Below, one piece after another: positions 1-9,961 of a stretch of DNA of 64,000 nt (positions are counted from its first letter, which is position 1; each line of letters opens with the position of its first letter). The notes below the pieces were generated by a model that had not been told where the DNA came from, did no database searches, and was given only the letters and a program-made list of their open reading frames with translations. Position numbers and translations under genes: made by a program. The stretch comes from Doryteuthis pealeii. Its lineage: Eukaryota; Mollusca; Cephalopoda; Myopsida; Loliginidae. Where the stretch lies: assembly GCA_023376005.1 (NCBI GenBank), contig CM042143.1:86580051-86644050 (forward strand), in the 5' to 3' direction.

Positions 1-300
1 ACCATTAAACGAACTAAACCAAACCAAATGAAGTTAATGAAAATTATTAATACCAATTTGAAAACATTAAAAATTTTAAACATAGAAACTTTTATCAAAA
101 TGACTTGTTTCGGTATTAAATGACCCGAAAAGGGTTGATATGCCGTAAAACAAACAAATCAAATGAAGTTAATGAAAATTATCTATACCAAGTTGGAGAT
201 ATTAAGAACTTGAAACATAAAAACTTTTATCAAAATGACTTGTTTCGGCATTAAATGACCCCAAAAGGGTTGATATGCCATAAAACAAACAAACCAAACC
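1..300 (-). repeat. R3 repeat, two tandem 5' monomers
   Basis: Two imperfect direct copies of a ~130-bp segment (about 24-150 and 160-285). Each runs through ATGAAGTTAATGAAAATTAT and ACTTTTATCAAAATGACTTG to GGGTTGATATGCC. The last part, read on the minus strand, is the 5' start of the R3 family (GGCATATCAACCC, then GGGTCATTTAATGCC). A single matching monomer lies at 50637-50745. No coding potential seen. The window edge cuts the array. Confidence 0.7.
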
Positions 301-452
301 TTAGGAAAGTGGTAATGCTCCCCAAGCTAATGCCCCCCCCCCAAGGTACAATCAGTTATGAGACAAGTGCACACCATGCATTGGCTGTTGGAATGTTTTT
401 TTTAAAAACGGGTGAATGTCATTGCAAAAGAGATTTTTGTGCTCATTCTATA

Positions 453-731
453 TGTTGAATATCTGGCAGCCATCCTTCGTTCCAGATGTAATGAATAAGT
501 AAGCAAGCCAGTAAGAATCCAGTGTTAACGTATTCCTTGTAAGTCCTTCGTCAGAGATAATCCAAATGTCAATGAAATAACTCAGAGTGGTATGTCTATT
601 AATACAGCAAAAGCAAGAGCAGCAGTGCCAGTGATTGGACAATAGAAATCCTTCTCAGGTCACGTGTTTATAGGCGAGTCTATAAGTATGAGTGACCATT
701 TACATGATGCCTTATATAAAAAAACGCAACA
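453..731 (-). repeat. 3' LTR of the copia-type element
   Basis: 279 bp, minus-strand orientation, with TGTTG...CAACA ends. A TATA-like TATATAAGG lies close to the upstream (high-coordinate) end at about 709-717. It matches the other LTR base for base by eye except one missing C at about 725. Confidence 0.93.
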
Positions 732-744
732 CGCCCCCTTTTTT
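732..744 (-). promoter_or_regulatory. polypurine tract of the copia-type element
   Basis: On the minus strand AAAAAAGGGGGCG abuts the 3' LTR, the expected place for the plus-strand primer of an LTR retrotransposon. Confidence 0.8.
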
Positions 745-1074
745 GATATAAGGGCTATCTTATTAAACAATATTAAATTCCTCCATTGAGGAAATTTACA
801 ATCGATTACAACCGACAACCTTTTCATTCACAAATGTTTATAATAAAGTCATTAAGAAATTTGTAATTTCATTTTTGTAGTAAAAGCAAAAATACTGTTA
901 CTAATCTAATATTCTACTAAGCTTACTTTGTAAAAAAAAAATATTAATTATTATTATTTTATTTTCCTACTCCTAACATTACTGCCCAAAGTTAGTATTT
1001 TTGGCCCCTTTTTGGGGGTTTCTGTTTTGTTTTGTTTGTTTTGTTTTTTTTTGTTGTTGTTTTTTTTGTTTTTT

Positions 1075-1076
<2 letters not shown>

Positions 1077-1113
<37 letters not shown>
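1077..1113. repeat. poly-T tract inside the copia-type element
   Basis: More than 30 uninterrupted T, preceded by (TTTTG)-type sequence from about 1025. A second T tract of about 26 lies at 2137-2162. On the minus (element sense) strand both are poly-A, so they could be tails of degenerate retroposon inserts or slippage products. Confidence 0.8.
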
Positions 1114-1114
<1 letters not shown>

Positions 1115-1192
1115 TTAGTTCAAAAGAATACGGTACTTTACAGTACAATACATTTAATTAATACAAGTTAATGAATTAGTAACTTATTGAAC

Positions 1193-1302
1193 AGGTTTAA
1201 TGTCATTGCCCAGGACATTCATTTTTGGGGGGGTCTTACCCCTCTGCATGAATACAGTCGGATTATTCTACAGCCCAAACCGACAGGGCAACATCTTAAG
1301 TT
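1193..1302 (+). repeat. R3 fragment inserted in the copia-type element
   Basis: It joins the R3 segment TTTAATGTCATTGCCCAGGACAT directly to the distal R3 segment GTCTTACCCCTCTGCA...CCGACAGGGC. The middle of the repeat, present at 27900-28150, is missing. It lies in the 3' non-coding part of the element. Confidence 0.75.
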
Positions 1303-1509
1303 TAATTTTGGGCCCCCCATGATATCTCTTTTAAAATCATTCAGCTTTATCCTGTTCAACGATCCTGTGAACAGATCTGAAATGTTAATCTTACCCCTCT
1401 TTAATTTCATTCCTTATAAGTTGATATTTTATATCAATATGTTTTGTTTTCTGGTGTATGAGGGGGGGTTTTGCCAGTAGTATGCTCGACTGACTGTCAC
1501 AATAAATAG

Positions 1510-1660
1510 TTACAGGGTTTTTAACACTAATGTTTGTAAATAAAGGGCTTCGCGGACTGTTACCGCCATATTAACAAATTCGGCCTCACATGTTGACAAA
1601 GAGACCACTGGTTGTTCTTTTAGATTTTCAGGAAATGCTCGAGCTTTCGTCCGATAATTT
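1510..1660 (-). pseudogene. copia-type RNase H C-terminal remnant
   Basis: The minus-strand reading contains QPVVSLSTCEAEFVNM and then VREALYLQTL. This is the conserved RNase H ending of copia polyproteins (pattern: VALSTxEAEY, then EALWL). The frame stays open to a stop near 1510. RNase H removes the RNA strand during reverse transcription. Directly upstream, with no reverse transcriptase between, comes integrase-like sequence, so the domain is left without its partner and is not functional. Confidence 0.8.
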
Positions 1661-1689
1661 AAAACAGTATCCTGATATACTTTTTTTTT

Positions 1690-2060
1690 GGTCATTTGAA
1701 CCTGCCCATTCGGCATCACATAATCCTGTTCAAACAGGTAACTCTGGAAAATATTATTCCAGGAACGCCCACTTTGTTTATCATACTTGATAAAATACCC
1801 TCCTTAGAACGAGGATCCTATTTCTTTTTATTTTGCACACAGCAAAACAAGTCGTCCCAAAAATATGCATACGACTTAAATTCGGTCTAGAACCGGTAAA
1901 AACTTCAAACTTTGCCATATTGGCTTACATCTGCTTAGTATTGTTCCGTAACTAGCAGAGTATCAGATTCATGGGCTAGGAAATATAACATCATAAGTCC
2001 AGAAAAATCGTCAATAAATTTACAACAAACCTTAAATTGGATTTTCCAACATGTTCAATT
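1690..2060 (-). pseudogene. copia-type integrase remnant
   Basis: Broken minus-strand frames hold pieces that fit a copia integrase: FIDDFSG with YFLAHES (about 1975-2030), then HIFGTTCFAV and RILVLRRVF (about 1790-1870), which resemble the DD(35)E core and the 'LDPRSKxGIFVGYD' region. Several frameshifts and stops separate them. The region is too damaged to give product. Confidence 0.6.
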
Positions 2061-2128
2061 TGACCAGCTGTCGCAAAAACGAGCGACAATATCTTCGTAT
2101 CTCTTTTCTTTAACACTTTGTTTTTCTC

Positions 2129-2162
<34 letters not shown>

Positions 2163-2443
2163 GAATACATATGTTACAACAGTTAGTTTTTAATGAGGGG
2201 GGTAAATTTCATTTTCCTTACATTTACTACTATTGGCAGTTTTTTTTTGATATCACTCATTTTACAGAGTTCCAAGACTATGGCACGGATTAATATCATA
2301 TTTCGCAGTCTCGGAGGAATTAATATCTTTTTAAATAATACAAACAGCCCATTCTTACTATATTAAATATAGTACCATTTGGGTAGATCAACTTTGATGT
2401 TTTGTGTCCAAAATTCATGTGGGCCCGGAAGCCGTAGCTGCCC

Positions 2444-3364
2444 TTACTGAAAAGATGTTTTGTTTAAAAGTGGGGATATACAATACCCTTTCAAAATGCT
2501 TTCGCAAATTTGACTTTTACTATTTTTCAAATATACATGCGCGTCACCACGTCCTTGCACTAAGCCAGTGGATTGACTTCCATCAGCCAATTCCACGAAG
2601 TGATTCTCAGATTGAAAATTGGGGTCCCAACTGATAAATTTAGTTTTATCGTTGATGACATGTTGAGTGGCCCCGCAATCAACGAGCAAATGTTCTTTAT
2701 GTGCTAAAGAATCATATCCAGCAGAAAAGAAATATGTCTTTTTTCTTTGGGGGGAATATTTAACATTTTGACAAAAGTCTTTCCTATTCCTGCAATCATA
2801 GGACATATGGCCCTTTTTCTGACAAACATAACAAATAATATTTGTTTTTGTTGGCGACTTCTTGGTATCCTTCCAATGTCTGCCCTGATAATTTTGGTAG
2901 TTGGTATATCTAGTTGATCTCTCCTCATAGCGAGGTTTGATTTTACCCTTTTTGAATTGGGTCTTTAGTTGTATAGTTCTATTTTTAGAGTACATACTTT
3001 CTGTCTCCTCATAACTACGAAGGCTGACTTTGAATTCCGTAAACGTCATAGTCTTATCCCTTTGGGTTATTACTGTTGCAAAGGGTTTGAAATTTGAAGG
3101 CAGGCCCTTCAATACCATAGCGATCAACAATCCATCGCTTACAATCTCCCCGGCATCCCTTAATGAGCTAGCAATGCTCTCAGTTTGGATTATGTAATCA
3201 GTAATTGATTCATAATCGTTTCTACTTAACGAACTTAGTTGTCGATACAATCCCACAATTCTTGGTTTGCCTTTTGACAAATAGTGGGTCCTTAATATTT
3301 CCATTGCTTTTCTACCATTATCACGAGCTTCTCGCATTACGAGTGAGAGACTTCGATCATCCAA
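2444..3364 (-). pseudogene. copia-type gag-protease open frame (frameshifted from its start)
   Basis: An open frame of 306 codons. Residues ~1-150 fit a gag_pre/UBN2-type capsid region (LSSLSRNDYESITDYI, MVLKGLPSNFKPF). A CCHC zinc knuckle (CYVCQKKGHMSYDC) lies at residue ~178. The aspartic protease active site VDCGATQH lies at ~228, with a C where VDSGAT is usual. The frame ends after the protease at a stop near 2444, just before the integrase remnants. It connects to the gag start at 3373-3576 only across a one-base deletion in an A run near 3400. Gag would form the particle and the protease would process it. As it stands the polyprotein is cut into pieces. No substrate or host function is implied. 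Confidence 0.85.
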
Positions 3365-3372
3365 GCATTGTA

Positions 3373-3576
3373 TTAATTCTGCGTATATTGCAGCATTTTA
3401 TCTACGAAAACTGGGTCCTCCGGGTGGTCAGATGGTGCATTGATTATATCATGCAGTTGAAGGATTCGAAGGTATCCATTGAACTTAGTTTCCCAAATTT
3501 CGAAGCTGTCATCATTGCCATTGAAAAAGATCCGTGCGCGTCTGGTTCCATAACCTGTTGAATATCTGGCAGCCAT
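3373..3576 (-). pseudogene. copia-type gag N-terminus, start codon inside the LTR
   Basis: From the ATG at 3574-3576 the frame reads MAARYSTGYGTRRARIFFNG and continues to DDSFEIWETKFNGYL, a usual copia gag beginning (FxGxDDFxxWxxxxxxxL). The first seven codons are the last 21 bases of the LTR and the next codons are the primer-binding site, so gag overlaps both. A further in-frame ATG exists upstream at 3607-3609, deeper in the LTR. The frame hits a stop at 3373; the natural continuation is another frame, one base away. Confidence 0.75.
3542..3555 (-). promoter_or_regulatory. primer-binding site, half-tRNA type
   Basis: GGTTATGGAACCAG directly follows the 5' LTR. From memory, Drosophila copia has GGTTATGGGCCCAG at the same place, complementary to the anticodon-stem part of initiator tRNA-Met rather than its 3' end. 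Two bases differ here. Only this internal tRNA fragment type fits; I see no TGG(T/C)-type 3'-end match. Confidence 0.7.
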
Positions 3577-3835
3577 CCTTCGTTCCAGATGTAATGAATA
3601 AGTAAGCAAGCCAGTAAGAATCCAGTGTTAACGTATTCCTTGTAAGTCCTTCGTCAGAGATAATCCAAATGTCAATGAAATAACTCAGAGTGGTATGTCT
3701 ATTAATACAGCAAAAGCAAGAGCAGCAGTGCCAGTGATTGGACAATAGAAATCCTTCTCAGGTCACGTGTTTATAGGCGAGTCTATAAGTATGAGTGACC
3801 ATTTACATGATGCCTTATATAAAAAAACCGCAACA
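3556..3835 (-). repeat. 5' LTR of the copia-type element
   Basis: 280 bp, one C longer than its partner (CCGCAACA at the end). TG...CA ends are followed by the CTATA duplication at 3836-3840. It carries the gag start codon. Confidence 0.93.
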
Positions 3836-3840
3836 CTATA

Positions 3841-4578
3841 TTCATTGGAATGATGCTGCTATGAGTTGAAAAGTGAGAAAGGCATTAGTTTGACTTTTAT
3901 GACTATTTTCAAAATAACCTATTACAGCTTCAGATACATGGGGCTAATCCCAAAAAGTCTCCAAAGCTGGAAATGCAGAGAAATTGTTCATGTGGCTATT
4001 GGCAACACTGTTGTGTTTGTTATGCAGTCTTGGCTAGGCAACTGTTTTGGATAAAGCTGCCAAATGACACCACCCCCCAAGTGTGAAGTTGGTGTATTTA
4101 TTTGGTTTTTGAATGCAAATGGCATTAAACCAATTGAAATTCATTGCCAATTAACAGAAGTGTTGACAAGTTGTGTATGGATGTCCAAAACATCTGCAAG
4201 TGGTATAAGGTAGTGTGCAATGACAATGAGATTCAACGCTTCCTCAAGATCTAAAATAAATATAAAAATAAATTTTTGTCATATATGCAGTGCTACATCC
4301 GGATTTTTTACACCTATTGATTTTGCTATGAAAAAATCAGAAATCTTTAATAACTTAAAATCTGTGCCTTTTTTTTTTAAAGCATTTTCAAATTCCTCAG
4401 GTCAAAAAGCTTTTATAAGCCAATTTTTAGGAATTGAGAAGCTCTAGAATTCATTTTACAGACAAAAATAAATTACCAAAGGTTGCAATTTTTTTTGCAC
4501 ACCAACCCAAATTTGAAGAAATAAAAATTGACATAACTCGGTCAATTCTCTTCCTAAGGTGGATGCATTGGGTAAATA
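3841..4578. other. no recognisable feature
   Basis: AT-rich sequence with a C run at 4072-4078. A 75-codon open frame at 4220-4447 has no recognisable motif and base composition like its surroundings. Confidence 0.5.
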
Positions 4579-4579
4579 G

Positions 4580-4835
4580 TAAAGTCGTTGGTGTGACCTA
4601 AAGCCGGTATCAGTCAATCAGCTAGGGAGCCTATCCCCTTTTCAATAGCGCTAGACCAAAGAGATTGTTTTTGCGTTTTGATTGTTTTGTTAATTTGGAG
4701 CACCACACCAACCACCAGCTCCTCACTTTACAGCACAGATCCCTGTGCTACTCACACGCTGAGTTTGCGAGGGCCGGTATCAAACTAGGAACCTTGTTGT
4801 TTCTAGCTGAACGCTCTACCAACTGAACTATTCAT
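4580..4835 (-). repeat. R1 tRNA-derived SINE, full-length but diverged
   Basis: On the minus strand the order is a tRNA-like head with box A (AGTTGGTAGAGCG) and box B (TAGTTTGATACC), then CTCAGCGT, CACAGGGATCTGTG, a body containing CTAGCGCTA and GGGGATAGGCTCCC, and a tail ending GACTTTAC. R1 is the most regular SINE in the window (also 9712, 12981, 18078, 33805, 35989, 36775 and 60757). This copy has a ~20-bp insertion near 4680-4700. Confidence 0.85.
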
Positions 4836-5020
4836 GTAAATATAAGTATCGACATCCACATACTTGAATAAAAGTTTGCAGAGTAAACTTCCTTTGCTGA
4901 CTTTAATTCTTTCTTTATCCTAATTCAGATAATCTCTTGTCCATTTGAATGTTGGCAAGATTTGAACAGGAGTTAATTTCAATGATCATGCAACAACTGA
5001 TTTGGACTGGATTTTGTTTT

Positions 5021-5040
5021 ATATATATATATATATATAT
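5021..5040. repeat. (TA)n microsatellite
   Basis: Ten TA units just upstream of the R5 LINE block. Confidence 0.95.
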
Positions 5041-5044
5041 TTGC

Positions 5045-6170
5045 CAAATATATTGTATTATAGCTAAGAACATAATACAGTGATGACAGTTGCCGTGTTG
5101 ATGGCAGAAGGAATTCAATTTAACAGTATTACAATGTTGAAGTTGTATCAGTGCTACTCTATAGCTGCACCACTTGGACTCTAACAAAGCACCTAAATAA
5201 ACCATGGAAGCAACACACTACAAGAAAGCAGCTGTACACCCACTGGTCTCCTATCACACAGAACATCCGAGTGAGATGAACAAGACATGCTAGGCACTGC
5301 TGGAGAAGCGGGGATGAACTCATAAATGATGTTTTCCTATGGAACAACATTTTTTTTTTTTTTTTTTTTTGGGGGGGGCCTAATGTGTTATATTATAGCT
5401 AGGAACATGATAAAGTGATGACAGTTGCCGTGTTGATGGCTGAATGAATTCAATTTAACAGGATTACAATGTTGAAGTCTTAGTTGTATCAGTGCTACTC
5501 TATGGCTGCACACTTGGACTCTGCTGGAGAAGCAGGGATGAACTCATAAGTGATGTTCTCCTATGGAACAACAATTTTTTTTTTTTTTTGGGGGGGGGCC
5601 CCTAATGTGTTGTATTATAGCTAAGAACATGATAAAGTGATGACAGTTGCCGTGTTGATGGCTGAATGAATTCAATTTAACAGGATTACAATGTTGAAGT
5701 CTTAGTTGTATCAGTGCTACTCTATGGCTGCACCACTTGGACTTTAATGAAGCACCTAGAAAATAAACGAGATAGGAGCTGCACAAGAATACTGCATGCA
5801 ATCTTAAACAAATCATGGAAACAACACCCTACAAGAAAGCAGTTGTACGGCCACTTGCCTCCTATCACACAGACCATCTGAGTGAAATGAACAAGACAGG
5901 CTGGACACTGCTGGAAAAGTGGGGATAAACTCATAAGTGATGTTCTCCTATGGAAATCAGTGTGGGCCAGCCAGCAAAGATCTACATTGACCAGTTCTGC
6001 ACCGATACTGGATGCTGTGCAGAGGGCTTCCTGAGAGCAATGAATGATAGGGATGGTTGGCAAGACATTGTAGTGGATATCTGTGCTGCTAGCATGATAT
6101 GATGATGAAATGTTGAAAGATCCAAATAACATGTAGCATTGGTGTTAGTTTTAGTTTCCATTGTAAAAAG
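5045..6170 (+). pseudogene. R5: three tandem LINE 3'-end remnants
   Basis: Three copies begin near 5057, 5388 and 5615 with ATAGCTAAGAACAT and run through AGTGATGACAGTTGCCGTGT. The third is longest. Its plus-strand reading contains LLYGCTTWTL, KSWKQHPTRKQLYGHLPP and RQAGHCW, followed by a region resembling RPxxTYIDxLxxDTG. That is the C-terminal signature of many animal LINE polyproteins (the stretch after the reverse transcriptase). Stops and frameshifts are frequent. Copy 2 lacks the middle ~110 bases. Copies 1 and 2 end in T(15-21)G(8-9)CC junctions at 5350-5380 and 5575-5600. Confidence 0.75.
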
Positions 6171-6450
6171 AACTCAAGCCTCCTTCAATGCCGAGGAGCA
6201 GGTGAATGTGATGCTAAAAGTTAATGATATGTCTATAATGTACAGAACTGAGATGGGGAGTAGTGATAAGACTGTTTTGTAGTACTTCATAGCTAATAAC
6301 ATAATACAGTGATGACAGTTGTCGTGTTGATAGCTGAATGAATTCAATTTGACAGGATTACCATGTCAAAAGTATTTGCGTTACTCTTTGGAGGAAAGAT
6401 CCAAATAAAATGTAGCAATGGTGTTAGTTTTAGTTTTCACTAGAAGCGGT
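6171..6450 (+). repeat. R5-associated non-coding tail and fourth partial R5
   Basis: 6171-6283 recurs at 6885-7000 (GATGCTAAAAGTTAATGAT, GTACAGAAC). 6290-6445 repeats the R5 start AACATAATACAGTGATGACA with an internal deletion and the R5 3' end GAAAGATCCAAATAA. It probably represents LINE untranslated region. Confidence 0.6.
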
Positions 6451-6747
6451 TACCTGGTGTTGCCTGGGTAGAAGAGGGATAAAAAAAAAAAAAAAGTTAG
6501 TCTCACTGATCCAATGACTTTTCCTTTTCTTACTATTCAAATTCTAATATTTAAATATCATCTTGAATACAAATAAGATCTTATTTTTGCTCAAAAAGCA
6601 AGTTCTGGTGATAGTGAATGTGTGTGTATATATATATATTTTTTTTTTTCTTCAAAAATTAGGTATGACTTCAATTAAGCACATATCCTCCAAAAATTGT
6701 CAGCTCAAAGCCATATAAAAATAAACACATTTGTTTGTTTACTTAAC

Positions 6748-6750
<3 letters not shown>

Positions 6751-6785
<35 letters not shown>
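6751..6785. repeat. (TA)n microsatellite
   Basis: About 17 TA units. Confidence 0.95.
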
Positions 6786-6786
<1 letters not shown>

Positions 6787-6999
6787 TCTGTCATTGTTTT
6801 ACTTTCGTAGTTCCCTCTGGACACACACATACACACACCAACTGCCCTTTATATATGTATAGATAGATGGTTTTAAAAACAAAAAAACTTGAGTCCCCTT
6901 CATTGTTGAGGAACAGTAAAAATGATGCTAAAAGTTAATGATTTATCCATATTGTACAGAACAGAGATGGGAAGTAATGATAGGATTGTTTTGCAGTGG

Positions 7000-7285
7000 T
7001 GGTTGATTGATTGATTTTAATGGCATGTCAACCTGTCTAGGGTTATTTTATGCCCAAGAAGTTAGGGAATTACATTCAATGTATGTTCATATCTACATTT
7101 TTTTTTGTGTAGTCGTTTAGTAATAGTTTTTTTTTTCTGCACACGGTTCTAATGAATACAAAAGATTTTCATAAGCCTATTTGACCCATAAATGAGATCT
7201 TTACAGGTACTACCCCTCTAGGTACAGGCCCTGTACTAACACCCAGAATGTAGCCATGTATCAGGTATTTATGGAACAAAGTGTC
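7000..7285 (+). repeat. R3 repeat, 5' half, diverged
   Basis: GATTTTAATGGCATGTCAAC, then GGTTATTTTATGCC, and later GACCCATAAATGAGA with a degraded GTACTACCCCTCTAGG. It stops before the R3 body. Confidence 0.7.
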
Positions 7286-7599
7286 AACACTAAAAACCAG
7301 CAGCCAATCAGAATTCAGAGAAGGAGCTTGGCCAAAGTACATAGTGGAACAACCCGAACATATATATATATATAAAGCCACTTACCAATTGATATTTGTA
7401 AACTGATCCCATAATTGCTTTCACAACAATAACACAGCAGTCTCCAACATAAACTCAATAGCATGCTCTGAATCATCCTGCCTCTTTCCCTGTTGACTGC
7501 AAATACATTCTTGGGAATTCTTCCGGTTCCAAGATCACGTTTTCTCAAATTACGGTGCTAAGACAGCTATACTTCCTTTTTTTTTCTTTTTTTTTTTTT

Positions 7600-7765
7600 T
7601 TTTGGACCTCTTTACTTATCTTGCACACAAGACATGTTCGCACCCACTTTGAGCTCTGGGGTATGTCATTTCTTTCACTAGACCAACACTGATGGCCAAA
7701 CCAGATTCAACTTGCAATACTGCTGAATACTGATCACCTAATACAAAAGTCTACATGATATGTCC
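7600..7765 (+). repeat. dispersed repeat fragment sharing the tail of the 5S-like repeat
   Basis: ATTCAACTTGCAATACTGCT followed by GAATACTGATCACCTAATAC matches the sequence downstream of the 5S-like unit at 51530-51787. The part upstream of 7705 is unrelated to 5S. A poly-T tract of about 18 lies at 7587-7604. Confidence 0.5.
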
Positions 7766-8268
7766 TCATATCTTGTAATGCAGAAAAAGAAAAACATTCA
7801 TACAACAAGTGCAGTGATGCTGATAGCTTTTTGATTTAGTACGTCCTGAGACGCCCATATTTGCTTTGAATGAGTCCTGTGAAAATTTATGGGTCCTAAC
7901 TAAAGTTTCTTAATAAATTGTAGGGTTTTTATTTATGATCTGGGGAAACAACTAAATCCCTCTAACTCCTATCTTGTAACCTATTTCTGTGTAATTCATT
8001 TCTAAGAAACTATTGAAATGTATTTACAGTTAGCTTGAAATGGTGAGGGAAGAAAAAAGAAAAACACTCGGATGCTTGAATATGATTTTACTGCGTTCTT
8101 TTAGATCTTTATGCATCAGGGATGCAGGACCATACCTATCAGCATCTCTGCAAGTGGAAAAAGTATTTAAAGTAGTATACATTACCCCCGATTGAAATAG
8201 TGAAGACTTACCTGCAAAATAGAAAAAAAAATATCATTAGACATTATAAGAATTCTAACATTAAAAAA
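7766..8268. other. no recognisable feature
   Basis: AT-rich unique-looking sequence with no repeat family or coding signal seen. Confidence 0.5.
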
Positions 8269-8269
8269 A

Positions 8270-8767
8270 CTAACTTCAGATGCAAGTATTTAAGTTTTGA
8301 TAAATAAAACAGATTAAATTAGAAAGACTAACAAAGCATATATAAAAAGATTACACATATTTTATTTTAATTGATTTCTATATAAAGTTATACATGATAG
8401 CTTTTGATAAATTTGAGAAAAAAACAATAATAGTAGAAATCAATAACACCAAGTAATCATTTATTAAACCCGGTTTTGTTAAAACCAGTATGCAAATTAT
8501 CAACACTATATACTATGTAAACCTTTATTTCTTATTCATATATAATACACATTGAAGGATTTTAAACATAAATAACATGGGCTGTTTTGAAGCAAACCTA
8601 ACTCGGCTAGACCTTAATAGAGATTAAATAAGATGCTAATTAAGATTAAATATGATTATTTAATAATAATTCAGAATATAACATAAATAACTAAAAGCAG
8701 TGTGATAACATTAGTGACATAGTTTTGGTTACAGATAAACAAATACCTAATTTCTATTATAGTAAGA
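8270..8767 (-). mobile_element. Helitron, non-autonomous, decayed 3' end
   Basis: On the minus strand it starts TCTTACTATAATAGAAATTA and contains the family blocks found at 11022-11638 and 37915-38644 (TTACTTGGTGTTATTGATTT, TTAAAACTTAAATACTTGCA). The expected terminal CTAG reads TTAG near 8270 and the hairpin is lost. It ends immediately against the next Helitron. Confidence 0.75.
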
Positions 8768-9420
8768 CTAGTAAAAAAAACAAAAATAAAAATTCTCTCC
8801 GGGCAGTTTAAAAGTTAATTTTTGAAAGATATAGACTGAAGGGGTGGGAGTTTAAAATTCAATGTTAGGGGGTTTGTATCATAAGTAAAATCATCAAATT
8901 TATTAAAGGAGTAAAAAAACAATCTGAAATGGAAACTTAGTTCTGTCCCCTTTCAAATAAAATGTTGCGTGCATCTACTAATCATTAATTAAATAACTAT
9001 TTTGAATATTTTACACATAAATTCTACACAAAATCATAGGTATCTATTTATTTGTAAACTTTTTAGTTAACTTCTTATTACTGAAAATAGGGTGAGAGTG
9101 AAAAATAATTTTTTAAATTGATTACAAATTTTCCAAATGATTTTTTTTCCATTTAAATTAATAATACAAATTTTTAATTAATTTTATAGTTTATTTATTC
9201 TAATCATCATTATTACAATGGGAAGGATTCAAATGTTTAATTATAAGGAACAGCTTTTATTGATTCTAATACTAAATATTGAATATTTAAAAAAAGAGAA
9301 ATAAAAAGATATCATACAGGGTTGTGCTTTATTCTATGTATTAATGATTTTGCGTATTATGACATAAGCAATGATGTAGATTTGGTTATAGATAGATACT
9401 GAATCTCCATTATAATAAGA
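8768..9420 (-). mobile_element. Helitron, non-autonomous, second subfamily
   Basis: The minus-strand start is TCTTATTATAATGGAGATTC (to 9420, followed by T at 9421). The minus-strand end is CTAG at 8768-8771, preceded by a weak hairpin around CTGCCCGGAGAG (8797-8808). The interior matches 41088-41549 (AATGTTGCGTGCAT; GTTAACTAAAAAGTTTACAA on the minus strand). It inserted exactly at the end of the 8270-8767 copy. Confidence 0.8.
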
Positions 9421-9711
9421 TTATAAATAATTCAAACATTGAAGGGAATAGAAAGTGTATGATTTGGTGACTGGTTTCAATAAGATAAAATTGGTTTGCT
9501 AAAATAATGTCTACAAACATCTAATTCCCTTAAGACGAGACAAACTTCTTTGAATAACAACCACAGGAGGTAATAGCATGTTATGGTAGCAATGGATATG
9601 AACATTTCATTCATACTAAAACGGAAGGCAGATAATGCCAGGAAGATATAATTTGAAATGCTAAAAAAAAATAAATGTTTCTACTTATCTTTTATCTATA
9701 AAAAAAAAATA

Positions 9712-9957
9712 AAGTTGTCGAGGCGGCCTAGTGTCGGTATCAGCCAGACAGCAAGGGAGTCTATCCCCTTTTCACTAGCGCTAGACCAAGGAGATTATTT
9801 TAGCATCTGGGGTGGTGCGCCACACCTACCATCAGCTCCTTACTTTACCGCACAGATCCCTGTGCTACTCATATGCTGAGTTGGTAAGGGTCGCTATCGA
9901 ACCAAGAACCTTGTAATTCCTAGCCGAACACTCTACCAACTGAGCTAAACCGGCCCT
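9712..9957 (-). repeat. R1 tRNA-derived SINE
   Basis: Near full length. The minus strand starts GGGCCGGTTTAGCTCAGTTG (box A), then box B GGTTCGATAGC, body and GACTTTAC-like tail. The acceptor-like end is intact, but an anticodon arm cannot be formed with confidence. Confidence 0.9.
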
Positions 9958-9961
9958 AACT

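Larger units (their letters stand above)
453..3835 (-). mobile_element. Ty1/copia-type LTR retrotransposon, internally deleted
   Basis: Seen: direct repeats at 453-731 and 3556-3835, each starting TGTTG and ending CAACA and differing by one inserted C near one end; a perfect 5-bp target duplication CTATA at 448-452 and 3836-3840; a polypurine tract at 732-744; and a primer-binding site at 3542-3555. The coding order on the minus strand is gag, zinc knuckle, protease, integrase remnant, then RNase H, which is the copia order (protease-integrase-RT-RNase H). The reverse transcriptase is essentially absent, so the 3.4-kb element is shorter than the ~5 kb usual for the superfamily. Gag is frameshifted, the integrase is full of stops, and an R3 fragment and poly-T tracts lie inside. 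Near-identical LTRs argue for a young insertion; the broken interior argues that it moved as a defective copy. Confidence 0.93.

Noticed and set aside
448..745. Cys/His-rich frame MSNHWHCCSCFCC present twice (also 3512-3745)
   Set aside because: It lies wholly inside the two LTRs and is duplicated only because the LTRs are; no known LTR protein matches.
1187..1480. 97-codon plus-strand frame
   Set aside because: It runs over the R3 fragment and the antisense of the copia element; no motif.
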